A stretch of 64,000 bases of DNA, from positions 4,712,001-4,776,000 of the forward strand of contig NZ_CP021108.1 in NCBI RefSeq assembly GCF_002119685.1. The letters run 5' to 3'. The notes under the pieces are model-generated. The model was not told where the DNA came from. It made no database searches and saw only the letters and a program-made list of their open reading frames with translations. A program made the translations under genes and the position numbers. This document shows positions 1 through 8,154 of this stretch, piece after piece (position 1 is the stretch's first letter; the number at the start of each line of letters is the position of its first letter). The DNA comes from Bordetella genomosp. 8. Its GTDB lineage: Bacteria; Pseudomonadota; Gammaproteobacteria; Burkholderiales; Burkholderiaceae_B.

Positions 1-908
1 TCCCCTATCGCCTGGCGCACATGGTGGTGGCCGCCTACCTGAGCACCGCGCTGCTGGTCGGCGCCAGCGCCGCCTGGCACCTGCTGCGCGGCCAGGGCAC
101 GCCGGCGGTGCGCAAGATGTTGTCCATGGCCTTGTGGATGGCATTGCTGGTGGCGCCCGTGCAGGCCCTGATCGGCGACATGCACGGCATCAACACGCTG
201 GCGCACCAGCCCGCCAAGATCGCCGCGATCGAAGGCCACTGGGAACAGCCCGCGCCCGGCGCGGGCGCGCCGCTGCTGCTGTTCGGCATACCCGACATGG
301 CCGAACAGGAAACCCGCTACAAGCTGGAAGTGCCGCGCCTCGGCAGCCTGATCCTGACGCACTCCTGGGACGGCAAGGTGCCCAGCCTGAACGAGTTCGC
401 GCCCGCCGACCGCCCCAATGCCACCGTGGTGTTCTGGACGTTCCGCGCGATGGTGGGACTGGGCGTGCTGATGATACTGCTGGGCGTGTGGGGGCTGTGG
501 CTGCGGCGCGGACAGCGGCTGTACACGCAGCGCGGCTTCCTGCGCTTCGCCTTGTGCATGGGGCCGGCGGGCCTGGCCGCCATCCTGGCCGGCTGGATGA
601 CCACGGAAATCGGGCGCCAGCCCTGGGTCGTCTACGGGGTGATGCGTACGGCCGACGCCGTATCGCCGCATGGCGCCGGCCAGTTGGGCTTCACGCTGGC
701 ACTGTTCGTCGTCGTGTACTTCGTGGTGTTCGGCGCGGGCGTGGCCTATATGCTGAAGCTGATCCGCAAGGGGCCGCAAGGCGACCACGGCGACGCGCCC
801 CCCGATGGCGGGCCGGGCGAGGAGCACCACGCCATGCGGCCGCTGTCCGCGGCGTCAGACGACACGCGCCCGCCGGCCGCCGCATTGGCATCGGCATCGG
901 GGAGCTGA
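1..908 (+). CDS. cydA: Cytochrome bd-type quinol oxidase subunit I, C-terminal part (5' end outside window)
   Basis: This is the C-terminal part of the large haem subunit of a bd-type terminal oxidase, which oxidises quinol and reduces oxygen to water in the inner membrane. The reading frame is open from base 3, so the gene begins upstream of the window. About 300 residues are visible, with several hydrophobic helices and the conserved GRQPWVVYGVMRT segment that is typical of CydA. The last 35 or so residues after the final helix are hydrophilic and rich in Gly, Pro, Asp and Ala, which is common in the cyanide-insensitive (CIO) branch. The stop lies two bases before the start of cydB, so the two are co-transcribed. 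The N-terminal haem ligands and the Q-loop cannot be checked here. Confidence 0.94.
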   Translation, partial: PYRLAHMVVAAYLSTALLVGASAAWHLLRGQGTPAVRKMLSMALWMALLVAPVQALIGDMHGINTLAHQPAKIAAIEGHWEQPAPGAGAPLLLFGIPDMAEQETRYKLEVPRLGSLILTHSWDGKVPSLNEFAPADRPNATVVFWTFRAMVGLGVLMILLGVWGLWLRRGQRLYTQRGFLRFALCMGPAGLAAILAGWMTTEIGRQPWVVYGVMRTADAVSPHGAGQLGFTLALFVVVYFVVFGAGVAYMLKLIRKGPQGDHGDAPPDGGPGEEHHAMRPLSAASDDTRPPAAALASASGS

Positions 909-910
909 AC

Positions 911-1918
911 ATGGGTATCGATCTTCCGCTGATCTGGGCCGTCATCATCCTGTTCGGCGTCATGATGTACGTGATCATGGACGGCTTCGACCTCGGCATA
1001 GGCATCCTGTTTCCCTTCTTCCCCGCCAAGGAAGACCGCGACACCATGATGAACACCGTGGCGCCGGTGTGGGACGGCAACGAAACCTGGCTGGTCCTGG
1101 GCGGCGCCGGGCTGCTCGCCGCCTTCCCGCTTGCCTACAGCGTGGTGTTGAGCGCGCTCTACCTGCCCATCATCCTGATGCTGATCGGCCTGGTGTTTCG
1201 CGGCGTCGCCTTTGAGTTCCGCTTCAAGGCCAGCGACGAGCACCGGCACTGGTGGGACAAGGCCTTCATCTGCGGTTCGGTGCTGGCGACGTTTTTCCAG
1301 GGCGTGACCCTGGGGGCGTACATCGGCGGCATCAAGGTGGCCAACGGCGCTTACGCCGGGGGTGCCTTCGATTGGCTGACGCCGTTCAGCGTATTCACCG
1401 GCATCGCGCTGCTGGCCGCCTACGCCCTGCTGGGCAGCACCTGGCTGGTGATGAAGACCGACGACACCCTGCTGGCGCGCGCCCGCGCCATGGCGACGGG
1501 CTCGGCCTGGGCCGTGCTGGCCGCCATCGTGGTGATCAGCGTCTGGACCCCGCTGCTGGATCCGGGCATCGCCCATCGCTGGTTCAGCCTGCCCAACCTG
1601 TTCTATTTCGCTCCGGTGCCGCTGCTGGTGCTGGCCTGCGTGTACCTGCTGGTCAGGACCGTGCGGCGCGACGCGCACGCGGCGCCTTTCGTCTGCGCGC
1701 TGGGATTGGTGTTCCTGGGCTATACAGGCCTGGGCATCAGCGTGTGGCCCAACGTCATCCCGCCGGGCGTGTCGATCTGGGATGCGGCGGCGCCGCCACA
1801 AAGCATGGGATTCGCACTGGTGGGCGCCCTGCTGATCGTGCCGGTCATCCTCATGTACACCGCCTGGGGGTACTACGTCTTCCGCGGCAAGGTGCGGCGC
1901 GGCGAAGGCTATCACTGA
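911..1918 (+). CDS. cydB: Cytochrome bd-type quinol oxidase subunit II
   Basis: This is the second integral membrane subunit of the bd oxidase (335 aa), the normal partner of CydA. It starts with the family signature region around residues 8-32, including MDGFDLGIGIL, followed by the conserved PVWDGNETWLVLGG segment near residue 50. About eight or nine hydrophobic helices run through the protein, and the length is usual for CydB. The ATG was chosen because it falls two bases after the cydA stop and matches the normal N-terminus. The pairing with a downstream DUF2474 gene is a feature of the cyanide-insensitive (CioAB) subgroup, so cioB would be an equally good name; that subgroup assignment is inferred. 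Confidence 0.95.
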   Translation: MGIDLPLIWAVIILFGVMMYVIMDGFDLGIGILFPFFPAKEDRDTMMNTVAPVWDGNETWLVLGGAGLLAAFPLAYSVVLSALYLPIILMLIGLVFRGVAFEFRFKASDEHRHWWDKAFICGSVLATFFQGVTLGAYIGGIKVANGAYAGGAFDWLTPFSVFTGIALLAAYALLGSTWLVMKTDDTLLARARAMATGSAWAVLAAIVVISVWTPLLDPGIAHRWFSLPNLFYFAPVPLLVLACVYLLVRTVRRDAHAAPFVCALGLVFLGYTGLGISVWPNVIPPGVSIWDAAAPPQSMGFALVGALLIVPVILMYTAWGYYVFRGKVRRGEGYH

Positions 1919-1937
1919 GGCGGCCCGACGGAATCCC

Positions 1938-2060
1938 ATGCGTATCTGGAAACGACTTGCCTGGCTGATCGTCATCTGGGCCGCCAGCGTGGCGGTCCTG
2001 GGCGGCGTCGCGCTGATCGTGCGCTGGATGATGAGCGCCGCCGGCCTCACCCTGCACTAG
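1938..2060 (+). CDS. DUF2474 small single-span membrane protein of the bd oxidase
   Basis: This is a 40-residue protein beginning MRIWKRLAWL with one predicted transmembrane helix (about residues 9-30). Its position directly after cydAB and its length match the DUF2474 family, which accompanies CIO-type bd oxidases much as CydX accompanies enterobacterial CydAB. A structural or stabilising role in the oxidase is inferred from that association. The start lies 19 bases after the cydB stop. Its TAG stop overlaps, on the opposite strand, the stop of the convergent deacetylase gene inside the four bases CTAG at 2057-2060, so the two genes leave no room for a terminator between them. Confidence 0.85.
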   Translation: MRIWKRLAWLIVIWAASVAVLGGVALIVRWMMSAAGLTLH

Positions 2061-2983
2061 GCCTTACCGGGCGGGGGCAGCGGCTCCATGGCCCTGGCGA
2101 AATCGCTCTGGACGTAGTGCTCCAGGATTTCACGGCCCGTGGCCAGCCATACGCCTTCATGGCCACAGATATATTCCAGTGCCGCGTCCAGCGCGCCTAT
2201 GCGGTGCGGCAGCCCCGTCACGAAAGGATGCACCGCGATCGCCATGACCCGTCCCGATGTCTCGCCTTCGCGGTACAACACGTCGAACTGGCGCTTGATC
2301 ATGGCTTCGAATTCCGGCACCGACACCTTCATGTCGTAGTAGGCCGGCACATCGTTGGTCTGGACGCTGTAGGGTATGGACACCATGCGCGGCGAGCCGA
2401 CTTCCATGGTGTAGGGCTGGTCGTCGTTCACCCAGTCGCAGACATAGCGGATACCCGCTTCGGACAGGTATTCCAGCGATCGCCAGGTTTCCGACAGCGC
2501 GGGTCCCAGCCAGCCGACCGGGCGGGTGCCGGAGGCCTTTTCGATGCGGTCGACCATGTCGAAGATCGCCTGCCGCTCCTGCTCGGCGGGCATCTCGTCC
2601 AGGCGCACGGTATTGGTGATGCCGTGCCCCAGGAATTCCCAGCCGCGGCGCACGGCCTCGGCGATGATTTCCGGATGCTGGTCGCACACCTCGCTGTTCA
2701 AGGCCGCGCTGGCGCGGATGCCGTAGCGGCTCAGGGTATCCATCAGCCGCCAGATGCCGACGCGGTTGCCGTAGTCGCGCAACGACCAGTTGCGCACATT
2801 GGGGACGTGGGCGGTGTCGCGCGGGACGCGTTCGTTCTGCCGGCCGGGCATGACGTCGTCCAGGCCGAAGAACTCGACATTGGGGTTCACCCACAAGGCC
2901 ACGCGGGCGCCATTGGGCAGCGCGAACCGGGGGCGGGATGGCATGGGGATATAGGGAAAAGGGCCGTAGCGGCGGGGCTGCAT
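2057..2983 (-). CDS. Polysaccharide deacetylase (NodB/PuuE-like) family protein
   Basis: This is a 308-residue cytosolic protein of the carbohydrate esterase 4 / NodB-homology type, closest in look to the PuuE/allantoinase-like branch that acts on small amide substrates. Recognisable elements are the opening RYGPFPYIPMPSRP region, GARVALWVNPNVEFF, a core NSEVCDQHPEIIAEA segment near residue 100, the metal-site-like EFLGHG motif near residue 120, and a late HPFVTGLPHR stretch near residue 255. No signal peptide is seen. An AAGGA ribosome binding site lies just before the ATG. It is followed 50 bases further upstream by a Bug receptor gene and a GntR regulator on the same strand, suggesting uptake and hydrolysis of one substrate, which cannot be named from sequence. 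Confidence 0.8.
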   Translation of the reverse strand: MQPRRYGPFPYIPMPSRPRFALPNGARVALWVNPNVEFFGLDDVMPGRQNERVPRDTAHVPNVRNWSLRDYGNRVGIWRLMDTLSRYGIRASAALNSEVCDQHPEIIAEAVRRGWEFLGHGITNTVRLDEMPAEQERQAIFDMVDRIEKASGTRPVGWLGPALSETWRSLEYLSEAGIRYVCDWVNDDQPYTMEVGSPRMVSIPYSVQTNDVPAYYDMKVSVPEFEAMIKRQFDVLYREGETSGRVMAIAVHPFVTGLPHRIGALDAALEYICGHEGVWLATGREILEHYVQSDFARAMEPLPPPGKA

Positions 2984-3000
2984 GAATATCCTTGACTTGT

Positions 3001-3034
3001 GCTGGGGTCGATCGGCTGGGGTCGATCGGCTGGG
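3001..3034. repeat. Short tandem duplication (14 bp, two exact copies plus a partial one)
   Basis: The unit gctggggtcgatcg occurs at 3001-3014 and again at 3015-3028, followed by a partial third copy, gctggg. It fills most of the space between the deacetylase start and the stop of the upstream receptor gene. It looks like replication slippage and no function is assigned. Confidence 0.8.
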
Positions 3035-3035
3035 A

Positions 3036-3992
3036 TCACTCGGCCTTGATGCCGGCCGACTCGATGACCTGGTGCCATTTGGCGGTCTCGGCCTTCAGCA
3101 TGGCGTCGAACTCTTCCGGCGTGTCCTTGACGACGTCCTGCCCCATGGCGGCGAACGTCTTCTGCACGTCCGGGCGGTCGAGCACCCTTTGCAGCGCGGC
3201 ATTCAACTGGTTGATGATGGGCGACGGGGTGCCGGCGGGCGCCACGATGCCGTTCCATGTGATGGCGGTATAGCCCTTGAGCCCCGCTTCCATCATCGTC
3301 GGCACGTCGGGCAAGGCCGGCGATCGCGTCGGGCCCGTCACCGCCAGTGCGCGCAGCTTGCCGGCCTTGACCTGCGGCACCGCCAGCGGCAGGACGTTGA
3401 ACATCATTTGGACCTGCCCACTGATCAGGTCGGTGGTGGCGGCAGGCCCCCCGCGATACGGCACGTGGGTGAGCTTCACCCCGGCGTCGCGCTCGAACAG
3501 CGCGCCGGCCAGGTGCAGGGACGTGCCGATGCCCGAAGACGCATAGTTCAATTCGCCCGGATGGCGCTTGGCGTAATCGATGAGGTCCGCGACGCTATAC
3601 ACCGGCAGGGCCGGATTCACCACCAGCACGTTGGCCACGCTGCTGACCATCCCGACGGCCTTGAAGTCCGTGGCGGGATCGAAGGGCAGGTTCTCGTACA
3701 GGCTGGCGTTGGTGGCCAGGCCCGGGGCGGCCATCAGCAGCGTATAGCCATCGGGCGCCGCCTTCGCCACGATATCCATGCCCAGGTTGCCGCCCGCGCC
3801 CGGCCGGTTGTCCACGATGACGGGCTGGCCCAGGTCTTCCGCCAGTCCTGGCGTCACGGTGCGCAGCACGACATCCGCGCCGCCACCGGCGGGAAAGCCC
3901 AGCACGATCCTGATCGGGCGGTCCGGGTAGGCGTGGGCAATACTGCTGCATACCGCCAGGCACAGCAAGGCGATCAGGCGACGCGCTTTCAT
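3036..3992 (-). CDS. Bug/TTT-family periplasmic substrate-binding protein
   Basis: This is a 318-residue receptor of the tripartite tricarboxylate transporter (TTT, or Bug) type, which binds a small, usually carboxylated, solute in the periplasm. A signal peptide of about 21 residues ends at SIAHA. The mature protein opens with the family hallmark YPDRPIRIVLGFPAGGGADVV and carries the VDNRPGAGGN motif near residue 60 and LNYASSGIGTSLHLAG near residue 145. The start at 3992 was preferred over an upstream in-frame ATG because it gives a proper signal peptide and has a GGGAG ribosome binding site. No TctA or TctB membrane gene lies nearby, as is usual for Bug genes in Bordetella. It probably forms an operon with the deacetylase. 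Confidence 0.92.
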   Translation of the reverse strand: MKARRLIALLCLAVCSSIAHAYPDRPIRIVLGFPAGGGADVVLRTVTPGLAEDLGQPVIVDNRPGAGGNLGMDIVAKAAPDGYTLLMAAPGLATNASLYENLPFDPATDFKAVGMVSSVANVLVVNPALPVYSVADLIDYAKRHPGELNYASSGIGTSLHLAGALFERDAGVKLTHVPYRGGPAATTDLISGQVQMMFNVLPLAVPQVKAGKLRALAVTGPTRSPALPDVPTMMEAGLKGYTAITWNGIVAPAGTPSPIINQLNAALQRVLDRPDVQKTFAAMGQDVVKDTPEEFDAMLKAETAKWHQVIESAGIKAE

Positions 3993-4005
3993 GACTTCTC
4001 CCTGT

Positions 4006-4761
4006 TCAGGTAGCGGAAGGTCCCGCGTCCGTACGCTGAGGCGGCTCCCAGAAAAACTCGGAGGTGTACTGGTACCGGTCTTCCCGGAAGAAATTGTCGG
4101 TCCAGCGGATGGGACGCCCATCCTGCAAGTACGTGGAAGCCTGGACGTGCATGACGGGATCGCCCAGGCCGATGTTCAGGAGGTCCGCCACATAGGTTTC
4201 GGCGCGCGACACGGAAATGGTGTGCACGCTTTTGGCGACCTTGAGGTCGAAGTCATTCCACATGATGTCGTGCAGGCTGCGCAGCGGGAACTGGTCCATC
4301 GCGCCTTGCATGATGGCCGGCAGATAGCTTTCCACCACGGACAGCGGCTCGCCGTCCAGGTAATGAACGCGGATCAGCCTGAGGATGGGCTCGCCTTCGT
4401 TCAAGCCCAGGAACGCGGCGATCGCCCCGCGCGCCGCCGCCATTTCCATGGAAACCACGCGCGGATCGCTGGCCAGGCTTGCATGCAATGGGTCCGACAG
4501 ATTGCTGACATATTTGCTGCGCGACGGCTCGCCGACGCGGCGTGTGCCCACGCCGCGCTGGCTGCTCAACAGCCCTTCGCGCTTGAGCTGGCTGAGCGCA
4601 TGGCGCACGGTGGTGCGGCTGACGCCGAATTCGCGACAGAGCGCCTGTTCCGTCGCCAGATGGTTGCCCTGACCCCATTCCCCAGCCTCGATCCTGCGGC
4701 GTAAAACCTGCGCGATCTGGTGATAGATCGGCACCCCGGCCGATAAAGTATGCGTCGACAT
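4006..4761 (-). CDS. GntR-family regulator with UTRA ligand-binding domain (HutC subfamily)
   Basis: This is a 251-residue transcription factor. Residues about 10-75 form the GntR winged helix-turn-helix (IYHQIAQVLRRRIEAGEW, then EFGVSRTTVRHALSQLKREGLL). Residues about 90-240 match a UTRA effector-binding domain, with the typical FLGLNEGEPILRLIRVHYLDG passage. The ATG at 4761 was chosen because it directly precedes the GntR domain; an in-frame ATG 14 codons upstream exists but adds unlike sequence. The gene lies 13 bases upstream of the Bug receptor and is transcribed in the same direction, so it probably controls that receptor and the deacetylase in response to the imported compound. Confidence 0.9.
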   Translation of the reverse strand: MSTHTLSAGVPIYHQIAQVLRRRIEAGEWGQGNHLATEQALCREFGVSRTTVRHALSQLKREGLLSSQRGVGTRRVGEPSRSKYVSNLSDPLHASLASDPRVVSMEMAAARGAIAAFLGLNEGEPILRLIRVHYLDGEPLSVVESYLPAIMQGAMDQFPLRSLHDIMWNDFDLKVAKSVHTISVSRAETYVADLLNIGLGDPVMHVQASTYLQDGRPIRWTDNFFREDRYQYTSEFFWEPPQRTDAGPSAT

Positions 4762-5192
4762 TTGTATTGGCTTTATAACGATCGGTCCCACACAATGCCG
4801 CAAAAATACCCGACACGCTACTCAAAAGCCAAGCTCGATAATGCGATCGAAGAGAAATCTCGCGTTACCGCAGCCACATGCCTGGCGCCCCCGAGATTGT
4901 CGACATTTCGGTGTGTTGCGAAACGATGATCCGTCTCGCAAAGTCTACCCGCGCATCCCTGCCGATGTGCGCGGATGACAGAATTCAAAAGCACAACGCC
5001 AATGCGCATCCGATGAGGGCGCCGGGCGGACACCATCAGCTAAGGAAATCGAGCTTGCGTCATCTTGTACTGCACGGTACAGTACGTACCAATCGGTACA
5101 GACGATGCGCTATCGTTTGATCCAGATCAATTGAGGCATGCGCCGACGCATCCTCTTACGCCGTTTCGGCATACTCCTCGTCCAGGTGCGCC
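4762..5192. other. Intergenic region between divergent GntR and DUF1348 genes
   Basis: These 431 bases hold no convincing gene; the small frames present have no ribosome binding site or recognisable sequence. The region must carry promoters for the divergent GntR gene and the DUF1348-TetR pair. The only clear structure is a pair of adjacent palindromes at 5068-5099, annotated separately. The DNA is visibly more AT-rich than the flanking genes, as expected of regulatory DNA. Confidence 0.7.
5068..5099. promoter_or_regulatory. Two adjacent palindromes, probable TetR-family operator
   Basis: The first dyad, tactgcacggtacagta at 5068-5084, has 5-bp arms TACTG/CAGTA. The second, gtaccaatcggtac at 5086-5099, has 5-bp arms GTACC/GGTAC around AATC. 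They are one base apart and lie about 95 bases upstream of the DUF1348 gene, which is followed by a TetR gene. Autoregulation through this pair is inferred from spacing and symmetry. Confidence 0.6.
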
Positions 5193-5660
5193 ATGACCAC
5201 TCGTCCTCCGCTTCCGCCCTTTTCCCATGAATCCGCCGTGCAGAAAGTCCGCCTCGCCGAAGACGGATGGAATAGCCGCGATCCGGCCAAGGTATCGCTG
5301 GCCTATACGGAAGACACCGTATGGCGCAACCGTGCCGAGTTCGTCAATGGGCGGGCGCAAGTCGTCGAGTTCCTGACCCGCAAATGGCGCAAGGAGCTCG
5401 ATTACCGGCTCATCAAGGAACTGTGGGCGCACGACGGCAATCGGATCGCGGTGCGCTATGCCTACGAATGGCACGACGACTCGGGCAACTGGTATCGCTC
5501 CTACGGCAATGAGAACTGGGAATTCGACGACGCGGGCCTGATGCGTTTCCGTCATGCCTGCATCAACGACCTGCCGATCCAGGAATCGGACAGGAAATTC
5601 CATTGGCCGCTGGGCGCGCGCCCCGCCGACCATCCGGGATTGAGCGACCTGGGACTTTGA
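5193..5660 (+). CDS. DUF1348 family protein (NTF2-like fold)
   Basis: This is a 155-residue soluble protein. The opening [20 protein letters not shown] and the central [23 protein letters not shown] are characteristic of DUF1348, a family of small NTF2-like proteins (also called nuclear transport factor 2-like) of unknown reaction. The length is complete for the family, and no signal peptide or membrane segment is present. The weakly spaced AGGTG before the ATG is the only candidate ribosome binding site. The gene sits 47 bases upstream of a TetR regulator on the same strand, behind a paired palindrome, so expression is probably switched by an external compound. The actual substrate cannot be deduced. 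Confidence 0.88.
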   Translation: MTTRPPLPPFSHESAVQKVRLAEDGWNSRDPAKVSLAYTEDTVWRNRAEFVNGRAQVVEFLTRKWRKELDYRLIKELWAHDGNRIAVRYAYEWHDDSGNWYRSYGNENWEFDDAGLMRFRHACINDLPIQESDRKFHWPLGARPADHPGLSDLGL

Positions 5661-5707
5661 CCACGACACGGAGGCGCCAAGGCCCGGCGCCCCGATTGCG
5701 AGCACCC

Positions 5708-6301
5708 ATGCCAAGAACCTTTGCGGAACGCAAGGACGTCGTCTCCGTGCTGGCCGAAGTATTCCGCCATTATGGATACGAAGGGGCCAGCCTGGCCCGC
5801 ATCACCGAGGGCACCGGCCTGGGCAAAGGCAGCCTGTATCACTTCTTTCCCGGCGGCAAGGAGGAAATGGCGGCCGCCGTCCTGGCGCATATCGACGATT
5901 GGTTCCAGCGCAATATTTACGCGCCGCTGCGCCAGGCGCCGTCCGCCGCCGACGGCGTGGCGGCGATGTTCGACGAAGTGTCGCGCTACTTTTTGTCGGG
6001 CAGGAAGGTTTGCCTGGTCGGCGTGTTCGCACTGGGCAATGAACGCGATCGTTTCGCGCAGGCCGTGTCATCGTATTTTCGCGATTGGACGAATGCGCTG
6101 GCCGCGGCGCTCGACAAGGGCGGACTGCGCGGCGCGGCGGCGCGCGACCTGGCCGAAGAGATGGTCGGCGGCATACAGGGTGGGCTGGTGCTGGCGCGCG
6201 CGTTGGACGATCCGCAGGTCTATGTCCGCATGGTGCGGGGCTTGAAGGAGCGCGCGCTGGGCGCACTGCCGGCGGCCAGCGCCAGGTCGACGCGGCGCTG
6301 A
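5708..6301 (+). CDS. TetR/AcrR family transcriptional regulator
   Basis: This is a 197-residue one-component repressor. The N-terminal helix-turn-helix (about residues 8-55) reads VVSVLAEVFRHYGYEGASL, then ITEGTGLGKGSLYHFFPGGK, with the classic GxGKGSLYHxF recognition helix. The rest is an all-helical ligand-binding and dimerisation domain ending in an Arg/Ala-rich tail. ATG at 5708 was chosen; an in-frame TTG four codons upstream is better spaced from a GGAGG but is less likely. It is co-directional with the DUF1348 gene and likely represses that gene and itself via the palindromes at 5068-5099; this link is inferred. Confidence 0.9.
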   Translation: MPRTFAERKDVVSVLAEVFRHYGYEGASLARITEGTGLGKGSLYHFFPGGKEEMAAAVLAHIDDWFQRNIYAPLRQAPSAADGVAAMFDEVSRYFLSGRKVCLVGVFALGNERDRFAQAVSSYFRDWTNALAAALDKGGLRGAAARDLAEEMVGGIQGGLVLARALDDPQVYVRMVRGLKERALGALPAASARSTRR

Positions 6302-6388
6302 CCGGGCGGCGCTCCTCGCTTCCGGGCGCCGCCCCCCAGTAGACGCGCCGGTGTGGCGGATGTCGCCGGCACGGCCGCCCTCCGGTTG

Positions 6389-7117
6389 CTATTCCCCGAA
6401 CAGATTGCGCTGGATCTGGTCCAGGTGCTCGATCATCAAGGCAGTGGCCTGGCCCGCATCGCGGTCGCGCAAGGCGTCCACCATCGCGCGATGCTGCTGT
6501 TCGTATTGCGCGCGACGCGCCGGGGTCAGGGAATTGCGCTTGAGCCGCCCCCATTCGCCCTGCTCCCGCACCTTGTTCATCAACTCCAGGATCCGCATGA
6601 AAAAAGCATTGTGCGTGGCCACGGCGAAGGCCTTGTGCAAGGCTCCGTCCCAATATTCGAAGTCATCGATGCTCGACGCGGCTTCGGACTGCTCCAGGCA
6701 TTCGGCCATCATGGCGAAGTCGGCCGCGGTGGCGTTGCGCGCGATCATGCCTGGCAACAGGGGCTCGATCAGGCGGCGCGCCTCCATCAGTTCGGCGGGG
6801 CTGACGTTGCCATCGAGATGCGGCAAGGCATGCTCGCGCGCCATGGCTTCCGCCTGTTCCGACACGAAAGTGCCGCTGCCGACTGATTGCGTGATCAGGC
6901 CGCGTTCGCGCAGGTCCGACAGCACGCGCCGCACCGAGCCCCGGGAAGCGCCAAAGCGCGTGCTGAGCTCGCGTTCCGGCGGCAGCTTCACACCGGCCCT
7001 GAGCCGTCCGCCCAGGATCTCGTCGCGCAGGTAGCGCGACAGCGCCTTGGCGCCCGGCGAACGCAGGGCCGCTTCTGCTTCCCCGTCCCCGGCCTGCGCG
7101 GTAGTCTTGATATCCAT
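6389..7117 (-). CDS. GntR-family regulator with FCD domain (FadR subfamily)
   Basis: This is a 242-residue regulator. A GntR winged helix occupies about residues 20-90 (LSRYLRDEILGGRLRAGVKL, PPERELSTRFGASRGSVRRV) and an all-helical FCD effector domain fills about residues 105-235. FCD regulators usually bind carboxylic acids, often with a metal ion. The ATG at 7117 was chosen because an upstream in-frame start would run into the operator region. It is divergent from the FAH-family hydrolase gene and shares with it a control region carrying copies of GACCAATTGGTC, so it most likely represses both itself and the hydrolase-to-ModA run. Confidence 0.92.
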   Translation of the reverse strand: MDIKTTAQAGDGEAEAALRSPGAKALSRYLRDEILGGRLRAGVKLPPERELSTRFGASRGSVRRVLSDLRERGLITQSVGSGTFVSEQAEAMAREHALPHLDGNVSPAELMEARRLIEPLLPGMIARNATAADFAMMAECLEQSEAASSIDDFEYWDGALHKAFAVATHNAFFMRILELMNKVREQGEWGRLKRNSLTPARRAQYEQQHRAMVDALRDRDAGQATALMIEHLDQIQRNLFGE

Positions 7118-7138
7118 GCGCGGAGCATAAAGAAACAG

Positions 7139-7150
7139 GACCAATTGGTC
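7139..7150. promoter_or_regulatory. Perfect palindromic operator GACCAATTGGTC (copy 1)
   Basis: A perfect 12-bp palindrome 21 bases upstream of the GntR/FCD start. Its size and symmetry fit FadR-type GntR operators. A related near-copy lies at 7213-7224, and a degenerate half (ccaaattggttc) lies near 7182. Confidence 0.7.
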
Positions 7151-7212
7151 AATATTTTTTGCTAATCGGTCTTGCGCTGGGCCCAAATTGGTTCTACATT
7201 ACGGCCTGTTTT

Positions 7213-7224
7213 GACCAATTGGAC
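7213..7224. promoter_or_regulatory. Operator copy 2 (GACCAATTGGAC)
   Basis: This is a one-mismatch copy of the perfect palindrome at 7139, 74 bases away. It sits just upstream of the ribosome binding site of the hydrolase gene, where bound repressor would block transcription. Confidence 0.65.
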
Positions 7225-7236
7225 TATGGAGTCGCC

Positions 7237-8115
7237 ATGAAATTTGCCCAGCTTTCCCTTCAGGGGCAGCGTACTATCGCCGTTGTGGACACCGACAAGG
7301 GCCAGTTTTGGCCGGTTTCCGAACTCGTGCCCGGCTTTGCGGGCGACATGGTCCAATTGGTCCAACAGTACGAACAACTGAAGTCCAAGCTGGTGCCGAC
7401 CGGCGCCGGCAAATCGCTGGACCAGGCCAAGGTGCTGGCCCCCATCGACCAGCCCCGCCGCAACATCTTCTGCGTGGGCAAGAACTACCACGAACACGCG
7501 GCCGAGTTCAGCAAATCCGGCTTCGACAGCAGCGCCAAGGAAGGCGAACACGCGCCGGAAGCGCCGGTCGTGTTCACCAAGCCGGCAAGCACGGTCATCG
7601 GCCCCAACGACAAGATCCCCCCGCACAAGGAAGTCACGCAGCAGCTGGACTACGAGGTGGAACTGGCCATCGTGATCGGCAAGCCCGGCCGCGGCATCAA
7701 GAAGGCCGATGCCTTCAAGCACATCTTCGGCTACACCATCGTCAACGATTTCACCGCGCGCGACCTGCAGAAATTGCATCGCCAATGGTTCCTCGGCAAG
7801 GCGCTGGACGGTTTCTGCCCGATGGGGCCGTACGTGGTGACCAACGACGAACTGGACGCCACCAACCTGGACGTCAAGTGCTGGGTCAACGGCGAGCTGC
7901 GCCAGAATTCCAATACTTCCCTGCTGATTTTCGACATCCCCACCCTGATCGAAACGATCTCGGCCGGCATCGAGCTGCAGCCGGGCGACGTCATCGCGAC
8001 GGGCACCCCGGCGGGCGTGGGTATCGGCTTCAATCCGCCGAAGTTCGTCAAGTCGGGCGACGTGATGCGCATGGAGATCCAGGGTATCGGCGTGCTGGAA
8101 AACGCCGTCGCCTGA
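7237..8115 (+). CDS. Fumarylacetoacetate hydrolase (FAH) family protein
   Basis: This is a 292-residue FAH-superfamily enzyme. These enzymes cleave or hydrate beta-diketo acids and related intermediates in the cytosol, using a divalent metal. Residues 1-70 form an N-terminal cap. The catalytic domain starts at NIFCVGKNYHEHAAE (about 77-90) and contains the metal ligands E140 and E142 in LDYEVELAIVIGK and D171 in IVNDFTARD. The late TGTPAGVGIGF motif is also standard. GGAG five bases before the ATG supports the start. It heads a run with a Bug receptor and a two-subunit molybdenum hydroxylase, so it probably handles a ring-opened or diketo intermediate. The exact reaction (hydrolase, decarboxylase, isomerase or dehydratase) cannot be told apart. 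Confidence 0.93.
   Translation: MKFAQLSLQGQRTIAVVDTDKGQFWPVSELVPGFAGDMVQLVQQYEQLKSKLVPTGAGKSLDQAKVLAPIDQPRRNIFCVGKNYHEHAAEFSKSGFDSSAKEGEHAPEAPVVFTKPASTVIGPNDKIPPHKEVTQQLDYEVELAIVIGKPGRGIKKADAFKHIFGYTIVNDFTARDLQKLHRQWFLGKALDGFCPMGPYVVTNDELDATNLDVKCWVNGELRQNSNTSLLIFDIPTLIETISAGIELQPGDVIATGTPAGVGIGFNPPKFVKSGDVMRMEIQGIGVLENAVA
7351..7362. promoter_or_regulatory. Possible intragenic operator copy 3 (GTCCAATTGGTC)
   Basis: A third near-perfect match to the 12-bp operator lies about 115 bases inside the hydrolase coding sequence, 138 bases from copy 2. An internal site would allow looping or a roadblock, but the codons here are ordinary and chance is possible. Confidence 0.4.
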
Positions 8116-8154
8116 TACTCGCGCGCAAGAACAAGAAACGAGAAACGGCATATC

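Noticed and set aside
746..2050. A 434-codon minus-strand frame opposite cydAB
   Set aside because: It covers cydB exactly in antisense and shows no protein-like pattern.
4818..5120. Small frames on both strands in the GntR-DUF1348 intergenic region
   Set aside because: They overlap each other and the operator, lack ribosome binding sites and resemble no family.
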